DNA of 37,259 nt from an uncultured Sutterellaceae bacterium (GTDB lineage: Bacteria; Pseudomonadota; Gammaproteobacteria; Burkholderiales; Burkholderiaceae_F): NCBI GenBank assembly GCA_902797695.1, contig CADBTW010000034.1, positions 1-37,259 of the forward strand, read 5' to 3'. A program made the translations under genes and the position numbers. Below are positions 1 to 9,029 of this stretch, piece after piece. The stretch's first letter is position 1, and each line of letters opens with the position of its first letter. The notes under the pieces were generated by a model. It saw only the letters and a program-made list of their open reading frames with translations. It was not told the DNA's origin and made no database searches.

Positions 1-59
1 CTTTCTTCATGTTTCGTATCGGCAAAATTTTCGGCCACGCTCCTGCGGTCTGATCAGCA

Positions 60-1694
60 GTGACACGGACTTTTTCCACAGACCCAAACAAAGTCACCGT
101 CACCGGGACCTCGGTCGGCGGAACCTGGGGCGGGTATTCGACGCTCGGCGCCGCTGAAGGGAACACCGTCACGCTCACGGGCGCCACGGTCACGGGCGAC
201 GCGGCAGGCGGCACGGGGCTGCTCTCCGCGAACTCGAACACCGTAGTGATCGACGGCTCGAACATTTCCGGGAACGTCTACGGCGGGGCCGCAACGGGCG
301 AAGGCGGAAAGGCCGAGAAGAACACGGTCACCCTCTCGAATTCGCCCACCATCGGCGGCACCGTCTGGGGCGGCTACAACGACGCGCTGAAGGACGCCGC
401 GGGGCAGAAGGCCCTGACGAACGCCTCCGGGAACTCTCTTACGGTCGTCGGCAGCAACGCGACCGCGGGGAACATCGCCGGGTTCGACTCGATCACGTTC
501 GAAATGCCTGAAGGGACGAAGTCAGGCGACACGATGCTGCACCTCACGGCGGCCGAGGACACCTACATCACGGGCTCCTCGGTTTCCGCGAAGGCAAACG
601 GCGGGCTTGAGCTGAAGCCGGGCGACAAGGTCTACCTGATCAAGAAGGACTCCGGGAACCTCGACTCGACGGGCTTCGCGGGATCGACCTCAGGCGTCAC
701 CGTCGCGAAGGGCTCTACCGCGACCCTCTCCGGCGTCATGCACCAGGACGACAACGACCTCGTCCTTGAAGTGGTCGAGGAGAACCTGAAGCCCGGCACG
801 AAGACGATCGCCGAGAGCCGGCTCGCGATGGCGAGCCTCGTCAACATCGCGACCGACCTCTTCGTCGACGAGACGTACCACCAGATCGCGCGGGATTCCC
901 GGAAGGACGGAGGGCTCGTCCCGTTCGTCACGGTCCGCGGCAGCAACATGCGCTATTCGACCGGGTCCCACATCGATGTCGACGGGTTCGAAATGAACGC
1001 GGGCCTCGGCCTCAACAAGCCGAACCGCTGGGGCAGGGCGACCGCGGGCGCGTACTTCGAGTACGGCCGCGGCCACTATACGACGGTCGCCGAGGGCGTC
1101 CGTGCGAAGGGCGACAGCCACTACACCGGCGTCGCGCTCTTCGCCCGCGAGGACTTCGAGAAGGGCGCGTACCTCGAGGGGACCTTCCGGGGTGGCCAGG
1201 TGAAGGGGGACTACAACTCGCATGTCCTCGGCGCGCACTTCGACTCGAAGTCCCGGTACTTCGCCGGGGAGCTCGGCGCGGGCTTCATCTTCAATTTCAG
1301 CGAGAAGTCGAAGCTCGACACCTATGCGAAGTTCCTCTGGAGCCGGATCGCGAAGGACGAGGTGCGGCTCTCCACCGGCGAACTCTACGAGCTTGACCGC
1401 GTGAAGAGCGACCGCGGCCGCCTCGGGTTCAGGTACGACCGGGTGCTGAACGAGAAGTCGACGCTCTACTTCGGCGCCGCCTACCAGTACGAGTTCGCGG
1501 GCGAAGCCCGGGCGTACTACGACGGGATGTCGACCGCGGTTCCCTCGCTCGGGGGCTCGAGCGGCTTCTTCGAGCTCGGCGCGACGCTGAAGCCGGACGC
1601 CGCCTCGCCCTGGGAGTTCCGCATCGGCGCCACCGCCTGGGTCGGCGTGAACAAGGGCTTCACCGGGCACGCGGTCGTCGACTACCGCTTCTAA
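60..1694 (+). CDS. 5'-truncated autotransporter (passenger remnant plus beta-barrel)
   Basis: The C-terminal half (about residues 265-544) is an autotransporter beta-barrel that would sit in the outer membrane; it ends in the expected aromatic residue (DYRF). The first ~130 residues hold a few degenerate passenger repeats of the type NTVTLxGxxVxG with GG-Y turns, as in beta-helical adhesins. There is no signal peptide, no convincing ribosome site, and an in-frame TGA at 51-53 just before the GTG start at 60. The other two upstream frames do not continue the passenger either. I infer that the 5' part was lost or separated by recombination, so this is probably a non-functional remnant or a donor cassette. 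The barrel itself looks intact. Codon use matches its neighbours. Confidence 0.8.
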   Translation: MTRTFSTDPNKVTVTGTSVGGTWGGYSTLGAAEGNTVTLTGATVTGDAAGGTGLLSANSNTVVIDGSNISGNVYGGAATGEGGKAEKNTVTLSNSPTIGGTVWGGYNDALKDAAGQKALTNASGNSLTVVGSNATAGNIAGFDSITFEMPEGTKSGDTMLHLTAAEDTYITGSSVSAKANGGLELKPGDKVYLIKKDSGNLDSTGFAGSTSGVTVAKGSTATLSGVMHQDDNDLVLEVVEENLKPGTKTIAESRLAMASLVNIATDLFVDETYHQIARDSRKDGGLVPFVTVRGSNMRYSTGSHIDVDGFEMNAGLGLNKPNRWGRATAGAYFEYGRGHYTTVAEGVRAKGDSHYTGVALFAREDFEKGAYLEGTFRGGQVKGDYNSHVLGAHFDSKSRYFAGELGAGFIFNFSEKSKLDTYAKFLWSRIAKDEVRLSTGELYELDRVKSDRGRLGFRYDRVLNEKSTLYFGAAYQYEFAGEARAYYDGMSTAVPSLGGSSGFFELGATLKPDAASPWEFRIGATAWVGVNKGFTGHAVVDYRF

Positions 1695-1721
1695 GAGTTT
1701 TCCCCGCGTAGGAAAAGGTTC

Positions 1722-1759
1722 CGCTTCCGTCCCCACCAAGGGGCGGAAGCGTTTTTTTT
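1722..1759 (+). terminator. Rho-independent terminator after the autotransporter
   Basis: A 12-bp stem (1722-1733 with 1740-1751, one G-T wobble) with a 6-nt loop is followed by eight T residues. It lies 28 bases after the autotransporter stop and just before the end of the convergent transfer operon. Confidence 0.85.
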
Positions 1760-1777
1760 CACTCCTCCAGACGAGGG

Positions 1778-3421
1778 CTACCTCGCGGGGCAATCCCGTT
1801 CGTCCGTGTCCTTCGCGACGGAACCGGGCTCAGGCTCCGGAGCCCTTTCTCCCGGGCCCGAGGGGGAAGTGCCCCTTTCGGCAGCCCTAGCCGCCGACTT
1901 CGACGCGACCCGGGCGACCTCCCGCATCGACCGGTCGCCCGCTTCCCGCATGATCTCCTCCTTCTGCGCTTCCGGCGCCCGGGCGAAGAGCGCCTTCGGG
2001 TCCGGGTTCTTCTCCCGATAGTCGGTCGCGAACCGGCGGATCCAGGGCCCGAGGTTCTCCGAGATCTCGTTTTTCCAGAATCCGGCGTCGCTTGAAAGCT
2101 CGCGCTCGAACGACGCGAGCTTCTCCCGCCCGAAGACGCGCCGGACGAGGCTTGTCGCGTTCCCGTGGAAGATCTCGGGCGCCGCTTTTTCGTACGCGAG
2201 CAGCTCCACCGGGTCCTTCGTCACGTGGCACCCCATGAAGCCGTTCGCGAGGAGCACGTCCCGGTTCGTTTCGGGGTCCGTGATCCTTTTCGCGAGCTTC
2301 TCCTCCGCGTCCGGGATCATGTTCTTCCGGGCGTTCTCGAGAAGGTTTTCGAACGTGTCGGACGCGAGGTGCTTCTCCGCGATCGCGCTCCGGGCGAGCG
2401 CGATCCACTCAGGCGCCCCGATCGCGGTCGCGGTCCCCTTCTCGTAGTCGAGCACGTAGCGCCGGTCGCGGTCGAACTGCAGCACGTAGTCCGAGATCCG
2501 CTCCGCGTCCTCGCACGCCCGGACGAGCTCCTTCGGGTCGCGACCGAGGACGTTGATCCAGGCGCCGATGTAGGTCGCGTGCTGGGGCATCCTGTGCGGG
2601 AGCCCGATCGAGGACGCGACGAGGAGGGACGCCGTCTCTGCCCGCAGCTCCTCCTTCGCGTACGCTTCGCTCCCGAAGACGGGCTCCGTCCCTTCCTGGA
2701 ACCGCCCGAGCCGCTTCGGGCTCCCGGTCCAGTGCCCGAGCTCGTGGAGGAGCGTGTCGTAGTAGTCGAAGTTCGACCGGAACTGCTCCTTAAGCGGCAT
2801 CACGATCCGGTCTTCGGACGGGACATAGCAGCAGCGGTCCCCCTGGACGTTCTCGACCACGGCTCCGGAATTCCGGATGAGCGCGTCCGCGCGGTCGATC
2901 GGCGAAAAGAGGTTCCGGGGCGGCGGGAGCTTCGAGAGGTCAAGCCCTTCCGTCTGCTCCACCGAAAACACCGTGAAGGGGCAGGGGATGAAGACCTGCA
3001 CGAGGTCGTCCCGGCCGCGCGCCTTGAGGGCCCCCTTCGCGGACCCTTCTCCGTGCGCCGCCTCGTACTCCGACACCGTTTCGATCCGGCGCGCGTAGAA
3101 GAAGCACCGGACGCCGTGCTCGTGCTCCTTTATGTGCCCGCCCAGCATCTTCGCCTGCCGGAACGTGAGCCACGCGGACGAGTTCCGGCCTTCGAGCATG
3201 AGCCTTAAGCTGTTCGCCCCGCGGTAGCGGGTGCCGGTCACGGGGTTATATGGGAGCTCGGCCTTCCCCCAGGGCTTCTGGTAGGGGGAGGTTCCCTTCT
3301 TGATCTCGCGAATCAGGCGCCACGCGAGGTCCTCCGCGAACCGGTCGGCGCTCTTTTCCCCGACGTCCTTCCTGGGGACGCCCGTGTTCCGCCCTTCTTC
3401 CTTCCCGTAATCTTTCCTCAT
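1778..3421 (-). CDS. ardC: ArdC-type antirestriction / zincin metallopeptidase protein
   Basis: The N-terminal ~130 residues match the ArdC single-strand DNA-binding domain (aromatic- and glycine-rich, with the typical NPVTGxxYRGxN stretch). They are followed by a zincin-like domain with HELGH at residues 226-230 and a downstream acidic region (AKEELRAE) that would supply the third zinc ligand. Proteins of this family enter the recipient with, or protect, incoming single-stranded plasmid DNA against restriction. At 547 aa it is longer than the usual ~300 aa; the last ~200 residues are an extra, charged region I do not recognise. It is the last gene of the transfer operon, one base after the preceding stop codon, which supports a role in early establishment of transferred DNA. 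Confidence 0.82.
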   Translation of the reverse strand: MRKDYGKEEGRNTGVPRKDVGEKSADRFAEDLAWRLIREIKKGTSPYQKPWGKAELPYNPVTGTRYRGANSLRLMLEGRNSSAWLTFRQAKMLGGHIKEHEHGVRCFFYARRIETVSEYEAAHGEGSAKGALKARGRDDLVQVFIPCPFTVFSVEQTEGLDLSKLPPPRNLFSPIDRADALIRNSGAVVENVQGDRCCYVPSEDRIVMPLKEQFRSNFDYYDTLLHELGHWTGSPKRLGRFQEGTEPVFGSEAYAKEELRAETASLLVASSIGLPHRMPQHATYIGAWINVLGRDPKELVRACEDAERISDYVLQFDRDRRYVLDYEKGTATAIGAPEWIALARSAIAEKHLASDTFENLLENARKNMIPDAEEKLAKRITDPETNRDVLLANGFMGCHVTKDPVELLAYEKAAPEIFHGNATSLVRRVFGREKLASFERELSSDAGFWKNEISENLGPWIRRFATDYREKNPDPKALFARAPEAQKEEIMREAGDRSMREVARVASKSAARAAERGTSPSGPGERAPEPEPGSVAKDTDERDCPAR

Positions 3422-3422
3422 T

Positions 3423-3830
3423 TCACTTTCCCTCCATGCGCTTGTAGATGAAGAGCGACTCGGCGAGGAGCTCTTCGGCTTCCCCGTCCGACATCCCCTC
3501 GTCCTTCCCTTCCCCGGGGTCGCGGGCGCTGCCGGTCAGCCGCCGCACCACGTTCACCTCGATCTGGTCCTCGAACCACCGGACGACCGCGGGGCGTTCG
3601 GACGCGTGGATCAGCCGTCCCCCGGGAACCTCCGCGGCCCCCGGGACTGCGGGCGAACGCTCGTCTCCCGGGCTTCCCGCGGGCGGTTCCGCTTCGGGGC
3701 GAGGTGCCGGCGATTCCGCATTTTCCTCGGCTGCCGATCCGGCCTTCCCAGTTCCTTCCCCAGGGAGCGCCTCGTTCTCCGGTTCTTCGGGCGTTTCCTC
3801 ATTCCTTTCTTCCAGTTCCCCTTCCGTCAT
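3423..3830 (-). CDS. Hypothetical acidic, disordered small protein
   Basis: 135 aa. The first ~80 residues are rich in Glu, Pro, Gly and Ala and look disordered; the last ~50 (from about ASERPAVVRWFEDQ) look folded and helical. No family recognised. Its ATG overlaps the stop of the preceding gene (ATGA), and it ends one base before ardC, so it is translated as part of the virD4-to-ardC tail of the operon. I infer a transfer-associated accessory role from position only. The folded end could be a protein-binding module. Confidence 0.6.
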   Translation of the reverse strand: MTEGELEERNEETPEEPENEALPGEGTGKAGSAAEENAESPAPRPEAEPPAGSPGDERSPAVPGAAEVPGGRLIHASERPAVVRWFEDQIEVNVVRRLTGSARDPGEGKDEGMSDGEAEELLAESLFIYKRMEGK

Positions 3831-4192
3831 TCGTCCTCCTCCATGAGGCCTTCGCCCCAGTCGTCCGGGTCCTCGTCGTCCCTGGCTTCGTCCTCGTTCT
3901 CTTCCGTCTCCCCGTCCGGGGGTTCGACGAGCGATTCCCGCGTGTCCTGGGCGGTCGGCCCGAGGAGGCGGATGAGCTCCGCTTCCGCTTCGTCCCGAGG
4001 AAAGTCGAGCGGGAGCCCGGCGTCCTCCGGGAAGAGGACCGATTCCCCGTATCGCGTCACCCGGAGCGCGAACGGGAGCGCGAGCCCCGTCTCACGGACC
4101 CGGGCGCGTCCCCGGATCCACGCGCTTTCGTCAGACCGCAGCCTCGTCGGGGGCCCGAGCACGATCCGGCTGAAAATGTGTTTTCTTTTCAT
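3827..4192 (-). CDS. Hypothetical transfer-operon protein with acidic tail
   Basis: I choose the ATG at 4192 because AGGGAG lies seven bases upstream; a longer frame reaches 4252 without a ribosome site. The 121-aa product has a basic, beta-rich first half and a very acidic C-terminus (the last ~30 residues are mostly Glu and Asp). The pattern around residues 15-60 faintly recalls small SpoVG-like nucleic-acid-binding folds, but I would not assign it. It overlaps the next gene by ATGA. No signal peptide or membrane segment is seen, so it is probably cytoplasmic. Confidence 0.6.
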   Translation of the reverse strand: MKRKHIFSRIVLGPPTRLRSDESAWIRGRARVRETGLALPFALRVTRYGESVLFPEDAGLPLDFPRDEAEAELIRLLGPTAQDTRESLVEPPDGETEENEDEARDDEDPDDWGEGLMEEDE

Positions 4193-4307
4193 GCAAAAAC
4201 TCCCTTCCGCCCTTGAGGGAAACGCCCCCGAGGGTGGGTTCATCTGGTTCAATTTCCTGGAATTCCCTTTCCCTGATACGGGGAAGGGCGTCGGGGCAAG
4301 GCGGCCC

Positions 4308-4643
4308 CTATCGGTCGCGGCCGCGGTCGGGAGACCGGTCAGGCGTCGGCATTTCGGCTTCGTCCCGGTCCCGCTTCGGGGCCTTCGGGTCGACCACCTC
4401 GAGGTAGACGTAGCGCCCTTCGCGGGACGCCGCCTCCACCGCCTCGCGGATCTTGGTGAGGAGAATCCGGGCCGCTTCCTTTCTCGTCTCCGGATCCTCG
4501 AACTGCTTCAGGGCCGGGGACGCCGCCTTGAAGAGCGCGAACACCGTCTCTTCTGGCGTGAGCGGCCTTACGCGCGGCTCCCCGGGGTCGGCATCCTTCC
4601 CCGGGTTTCCGTTTCCAACCTTTGGTTCCTTCTCGTCTGCCAC
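4308..4643 (-). CDS. Hypothetical charged protein downstream of virD4
   Basis: The start is taken as GTG at 4643, which has a perfect AAGGAGG ribosome site just upstream; the frame also opens at a TTG at 4667, directly after an in-frame TAA. The product (~111 aa) has a charged leader, a helical middle (about PEETVFALFKAA through AAILLTKIREAVEAA-like region) and an Arg/Asp-rich end. No family recognised. It follows virD4 after ~110 bases and belongs to the same minus-strand unit. The helical middle could be a small coupling or DNA-binding adaptor, but this is inference from position. Confidence 0.6.
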   Translation of the reverse strand: MADEKEPKVGNGNPGKDADPGEPRVRPLTPEETVFALFKAASPALKQFEDPETRKEAARILLTKIREAVEAASREGRYVYLEVVDPKAPKRDRDEAEMPTPDRSPDRGRDR

Positions 4644-4757
4644 TTCTTCCTCCTTCTTTTCCTGCAAATTAATCCATGACTGCTTTCAATTGCGTTCATT
4701 TGCTTCGTTTCTCCTGTTTTCTTCCGTTATCACGCGGCTTTCGCCCTGAAGGTTGCC

Positions 4758-6647
4758 CTAGAGTCCGGCCGCCCGGATGATGAGGTCGGCGTAGGAGCTC
4801 GCGTCCGAGGGCTGCGGGGCGGGGCGAGGGGGCTTCGGGATCCCCGCCGCCTTCTGGGCGAGGGTCGAGCGCCGCACGGTTTCTTCAAGCCGCTCCGGCG
4901 CGAGCTCGGCTTCGGTCGCCCGCCTCACGCGCCCCTCGACCCCGGCGCGGTAGATGGAAGCATCGACAGTCGGTACCGACTTGGATTCGGGGAGGAGGCG
5001 GGATTCGAAGAAGGGGTCCTCGAAGTACCGGATCTTCTTCGCGCGGATCGGGAGGCTTCCGTCAAGCGTCACGATCTCGTCCGTCACAGGCATCGCCTGG
5101 AGCTCCTGCGGGAGCATCAGGGCGCGCCGCTCCGAGCTCCGCTGCACCGACTTCCCGGACCTTCCGCGTCCCTCCGTCACGCTTTTCTTCTCGACCGAGT
5201 AATACCCGAGCGCGTCGCTCTCGGCCTTCGCGTCCCCGGGAACCGCCGCTGACGGCGCGAAGAGGATTTGGAGCGCGTGGTTCGCGAGGATCGTGGTCGC
5301 GCCTTCCCGTCCGTATGCGTCCTCGAGCTGGCTTCTGCTCTGCACGATCGTGAGGAGCCGCACGCCGTATCCGGCGATGTACGAAACCCCTCGCTCCACC
5401 ATCGGGATCCGGCCGACCGACGTGAATTCGTCTAGCACCAGGAGGCACGGGGTCGAGAGCGTCGGGTCCTCTTCCGGGAGCACCCGGGTGTTGAGGTTGA
5501 TGAGCTCGTTGAAGAAGAGGTTGACGAGCGTCTTCGCTTCCGCGAGCTTGTCCGGCGTCACCCCAAGGTACGCGGTGAAGGGGCGGCGGCGGATCTCCCC
5601 GAGGTCGAACCCCTCGCTTGTTTCGGATGTCGCCGCGTCGACCCGCGGGTTCTGGAAGGCAAGGAGCGGCACGTTGAAGGTCGAGACGATCGACGCCATC
5701 GTGTTCTCGCTTGTGCGAAGCACGCGCCCGAGCGAATTCCGGCAGGCTTCGGAATACTCGCACCCCGCCTTCTTCGCTTCGTCGAACCGCTCCGCGACGT
5801 GCTTCCGCAGCGTCTTCCCCATCCCGGACGCCTCCCTCAGGATCTGCCCCATCGTGTGCGGGATCCCAGGGGTCTCGAGGACGAGGAGCGCGAGCCCCCG
5901 GAAGAGGTCCTTCGCGTTCTCGCTCCAGAATTCGTCCATTCCTTTCCCCCGCGGGTAGAGGGAGGACGCGATCATGTCGAGGTCCCCGACCCGGTCCAGG
6001 GGGTCGGTCGAGACGAGGTCGAGGGGATTCCAGCAGTGTGTCCGTCCCTTCCGGTCGAAGGGGGCGAAGAGGAAGACCTTCTGCCCCAGCACCTTCTCAC
6101 GCCACCCGGACGAGATCCTGAAGTTCTCCTCCTTGATGTCGAGGACGACGAGGCCCCCGGTCCAGTTGAGGCAGTTCGGGATCACGGCCCCGACCCCTTT
6201 CCCGGAACGGGTCGGCGCCGAGAGCAGCGCGAAGCGGTTCCCGGGGAAGGCGAGGAGCTCGCGCCCGTACTTCCCGACCAGGATCGACCGTCCGGTGTCC
6301 GGGTTTCCAAGGAGCCCGGCCTTCCGGATCTCGGACGGGTTCGCGAACCTCGCCGCACCGTGGAGCGGCCGCTCGCGGCGTCGGAGGAGAGCAACTGCGG
6401 CAACCAGGGCAGCCGCAGGCGGGGCGAGGAGGGCACCGGTGACGAGCGCCCTTCCAGCCTTCCCGCAGTTCCCGGAGGCGCAGTACGCCATGTACCTGAG
6501 AACAGTCGTGGGAACGGCACCCTCTGGCGTTCCATGGAGCGCCGTGAGGACGAGGGCGGAGGAGGCTTCAAGCGACAGCGCCGCAACCGTGGCTGCTGCG
6601 ACTGCTATGCCGACCGCCTTCAGCGCGAACGGAACCTTCGGGGTCAT
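4758..6647 (-). CDS. virD4: VirD4/TraG-type coupling ATPase
   Basis: A type IV secretion coupling protein: an inner-membrane hexameric ATPase that hands substrate (relaxosome DNA or protein) to the channel. Two N-terminal hydrophobic segments (about residues 9-36 and 64-88) anchor it. Walker A is APTRSGKGVG at 144-153 and Walker B is CLLVLDE at 401-407. The family's typical WNPLDL region is at about 206-211. At 629 aa it has normal length. Its ATG overlaps the virB11 stop by ATGA, so the two ATPases are translationally coupled. The C-terminal ~60 residues are variable, as expected for a substrate-recognition tail. Confidence 0.95.
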   Translation of the reverse strand: MTPKVPFALKAVGIAVAAATVAALSLEASSALVLTALHGTPEGAVPTTVLRYMAYCASGNCGKAGRALVTGALLAPPAAALVAAVALLRRRERPLHGAARFANPSEIRKAGLLGNPDTGRSILVGKYGRELLAFPGNRFALLSAPTRSGKGVGAVIPNCLNWTGGLVVLDIKEENFRISSGWREKVLGQKVFLFAPFDRKGRTHCWNPLDLVSTDPLDRVGDLDMIASSLYPRGKGMDEFWSENAKDLFRGLALLVLETPGIPHTMGQILREASGMGKTLRKHVAERFDEAKKAGCEYSEACRNSLGRVLRTSENTMASIVSTFNVPLLAFQNPRVDAATSETSEGFDLGEIRRRPFTAYLGVTPDKLAEAKTLVNLFFNELINLNTRVLPEEDPTLSTPCLLVLDEFTSVGRIPMVERGVSYIAGYGVRLLTIVQSRSQLEDAYGREGATTILANHALQILFAPSAAVPGDAKAESDALGYYSVEKKSVTEGRGRSGKSVQRSSERRALMLPQELQAMPVTDEIVTLDGSLPIRAKKIRYFEDPFFESRLLPESKSVPTVDASIYRAGVEGRVRRATEAELAPERLEETVRRSTLAQKAAGIPKPPRPAPQPSDASSYADLIIRAAGL

Positions 6648-7744
6648 TGACGCCTCCAGGGGCCTTTCGGGCTCCTGGCCCTCCGCTCTTCCCCGCGCAG
6701 GTCCTTCTCCTCCGGCTCGTACCAGAGCTCCGTCATCCGCCGGACTCCGTTCTCGGCGTGCACGTGGACCACGACGTCGACCGTGAGCCGCAACAGCCTC
6801 CGGATCTCGGGGTAGGGGAGGCCGCGGCCCGCGCTGCTCTGAAGGATCCGGAGCGCGAGGTATTCGAACGCCTCGGCGCAGCTTCCCGCGTGGCAGCTCG
6901 TGATCGAGCCCCCGTGCCCCGAAAGGGCGGCGGTGAGGTAGTCGTAGGTTTCGGCCCCCCGGAGCTCGGCGAGCAGTATCCGGTCTGGCTTCATCCGGAG
7001 ACTCGAGCGGATCAAGGACGCGGCGGTGACGGTCCCGCCCCCTTCTGAAGGGTAGAAGAGGTTCACCTGGTTCCCGTGGTTCGGGAGCCCGTAGAGGAGC
7101 TCCGGGACGTCCTCGATCGTGACGATCCGGTCCGAGGTCGGAATCTCCTGCATGAGGGCCTTCATGAAGGTGGTCTTCCCGGACCCCGTCTCGCCGGCGA
7201 TCACGATGTTCTTCTTCCTCCGGACTGCCTCCCGGAGGAACGCCGCGGTCGCGGCGTCCCGCTCGGGGCCGGTCTCAAGCGCCGCCTCATTTCTCAACTC
7301 GACAAGCGGATCCAGTTCCCGCTCGTTCGGGTTCGGGGCCGCGGTTCCGATCCGGGACCCTTCAAAGAACCCGGAGTCGACATAATCGTCGAGCCTCGGA
7401 ATGGCGGTGGAGGGCCTGCGGATCGTGACGGAGACTCTGTCCGGGAGCGTCGCCGGAGGCCGCACGAACTGCGCGCGTTCCCCGTCCGGAAGCGTCGCCG
7501 AAAGGATGGGATCCGCTTCGCTCCAGGGGCGGTCGGAGAGGACCGCCGCGGCGGCGCCGAGCGTGAGGAGGGCGTCGAACGTGAGCTCAGGCACTTCCTT
7601 CCTTTCCCACGTTCCCCCTTCCCGCTCGACAAACGCCTCTCCCGGCCTGTTCACGCAGACTTCCGTCACCCCGGACTCGTGAAGGAAGGGTTCGAGCGGG
7701 CGAAGAGCGAACCGCGCCGCCGTGGTCCTTTCGAACTCAGCCAT
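6644..7744 (-). CDS. virB11: VirB11 traffic ATPase
   Basis: A cytoplasmic hexameric ATPase that powers substrate handling and pilus assembly on the inner face of the channel. From the chosen ATG at 7744, Walker A is GETGSGKT at residues 184-191, the Asp/Glu boxes follow (TIEDVPEL), Walker B is ILLAELRG at about 256-263, and the His box is GHGGSITSCHAGS at about 277-289. The frame is open to 7762, but the ATG at 7744 overlaps the virB10 end (ATGGCTGA), copying the virB9/virB8 junction, so I prefer it. The length of 366 aa is slightly above family norm. Confidence 0.93.
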   Translation of the reverse strand: MAEFERTTAARFALRPLEPFLHESGVTEVCVNRPGEAFVEREGGTWERKEVPELTFDALLTLGAAAAVLSDRPWSEADPILSATLPDGERAQFVRPPATLPDRVSVTIRRPSTAIPRLDDYVDSGFFEGSRIGTAAPNPNERELDPLVELRNEAALETGPERDAATAAFLREAVRRKKNIVIAGETGSGKTTFMKALMQEIPTSDRIVTIEDVPELLYGLPNHGNQVNLFYPSEGGGTVTAASLIRSSLRMKPDRILLAELRGAETYDYLTAALSGHGGSITSCHAGSCAEAFEYLALRILQSSAGRGLPYPEIRRLLRLTVDVVVHVHAENGVRRMTELWYEPEEKDLRGEERRARSPKGPWRRQ

Positions 7745-9029
7745 GGTTCGCCTCCTTCTCATCGATCGCGGTGCCCGGAAGCGGCTTCACGCGGTAGACC
7801 GTCCTGAAGTCGAGGTCGCGGGAAGTGAGGATCCCGATGCGGGACCCCTGGTTCAGGGTGATCGTCGGCGGAATGTCGCCCGCTGCCCGGAGCGCCTCCT
7901 TCACGATCGCCTCGGTCGAGTTCGAGGTGTTCTGGTAGACGTTGACGCCGTCGCCAGAGCCATTCGCCGCCTTCGCGGTCCCGAACTCGACCCCGTCCTC
8001 GATCACGGAGAAGAGGAGCGCGTTCCCGAACCGCTCGAACCAGTGCCGGTCGACGTCGCCGGGGGTGCCCGCCGCGCCGAGGGAATCAGTCCCGGGGGAG
8101 CGCACGCTGATCCTGACGCCCTCAGGCGTAACGATCTCGTTCCAGAGGACGAAGATCCGGGCGGATCCGTGGGAGGCCGATCCCCGGTATTCGCCGGTCG
8201 CGCGCGAGCCCTTTTCGACGAGCTTCACGCGGCCGTCCGCGGACCAGACGTCACGCGGGATCACGCAGGTGGTGGCGCCCGGGACCGAGGTGTCGAGGCG
8301 GGTTTCTAGGAGGCAGCCGATCGGTGTGCCTTTCAAGAGCGTGAAGCTCCGGTCCGGGATTCGAGTGGCCTTTGCCGCGGCGTCCTCGGGTTCCTTCACC
8401 GGCTTCTCGTCCTTCCTTTCCTCTCCTTCCTTCGCGGCCCGGAGGAGCTCGAGCCCGACCGGGGTCGCGGATGCGCCCCGATCGTCGGAGGTTCCCTTCC
8501 GGACCGGAATCACCCGTCCGGCTTTCCCGCTCTCCTCATCGGAAAAAAGCGGGGACGTGAGCCTCGGGTCCTCTTCCGGCCGGGGACCCGCAGCAGCGGG
8601 TGCCGGCCTTTCGTCCCTGAGGATCGAGATCGAAGGGACGGGGTCCGGGTTGGTCTTCACTTCCGGTACCGCAGGTTTTTCTGTTTCCTCAGTTGCCTTG
8701 GCGGGAACGCTGGGGAGCTTGAGGACCCGGCTGCTCGTGAGCAGCGCCGCGTCCTCCTTCGGGATCGGATCTGGCGAAAGGCTCGCGCCGCCCGTCATCT
8801 TGAGGAGCAGCCCCGCCCCGACCGCGGCCGAGACCGCGAGCACCGCGACCCCGGCCGCCCGCATCGCGCGGGCCCTGCCGTCCGCTCCCCCGCGGCTGAA
8901 GCCCGGGATTCCGTGGGGGATCCGCTCCCGAGAGGCTTTTTCTTTCCCTTCTTCACCCGTGCTCCCGGCCGCGTTCCGGAATACCGGGCCGGCTGGATTC
9001 TTCATTCCTTCCATTTCGTTCTCCGTCAT
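7737..9029 (-). CDS. virB10: VirB10/TrbI core-complex protein
   Basis: VirB10 spans both membranes and links the inner-membrane ATPases to the outer-membrane pore. The protein has a short cytoplasmic N-terminus, one membrane segment at about residues 57-77, a Pro/Glu-rich periplasmic linker (about 85-210), and a C-terminal TrbI-type beta-barrel domain from about 225 (TPIGCLLETRLDTSVPG, then the conserved RG/GEY and VLWNEIVTPEG stretches). 430 aa is typical. The start codon overlaps the virB9 stop by ATGA, and the end overlaps virB11 by eight bases. Confidence 0.93.
   Translation of the reverse strand: MTENEMEGMKNPAGPVFRNAAGSTGEEGKEKASRERIPHGIPGFSRGGADGRARAMRAAGVAVLAVSAAVGAGLLLKMTGGASLSPDPIPKEDAALLTSSRVLKLPSVPAKATEETEKPAVPEVKTNPDPVPSISILRDERPAPAAAGPRPEEDPRLTSPLFSDEESGKAGRVIPVRKGTSDDRGASATPVGLELLRAAKEGEERKDEKPVKEPEDAAAKATRIPDRSFTLLKGTPIGCLLETRLDTSVPGATTCVIPRDVWSADGRVKLVEKGSRATGEYRGSASHGSARIFVLWNEIVTPEGVRISVRSPGTDSLGAAGTPGDVDRHWFERFGNALLFSVIEDGVEFGTAKAANGSGDGVNVYQNTSNSTEAIVKEALRAAGDIPPTITLNQGSRIGILTSRDLDFRTVYRVKPLPGTAIDEKEANHG

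Noticed and set aside
690-1793. Minus-strand open frame of 367 codons over the autotransporter barrel
   Set aside because: Low-complexity Arg/Glu/Val/Ala composition typical of antisense in GC-rich DNA; the barrel is clearly on the plus strand.
2165-3208. Plus-strand open frame of 347 codons over ardC
   Set aside because: Antisense shadow with Arg/Val/Leu bias; ardC carries the HELGH motif.
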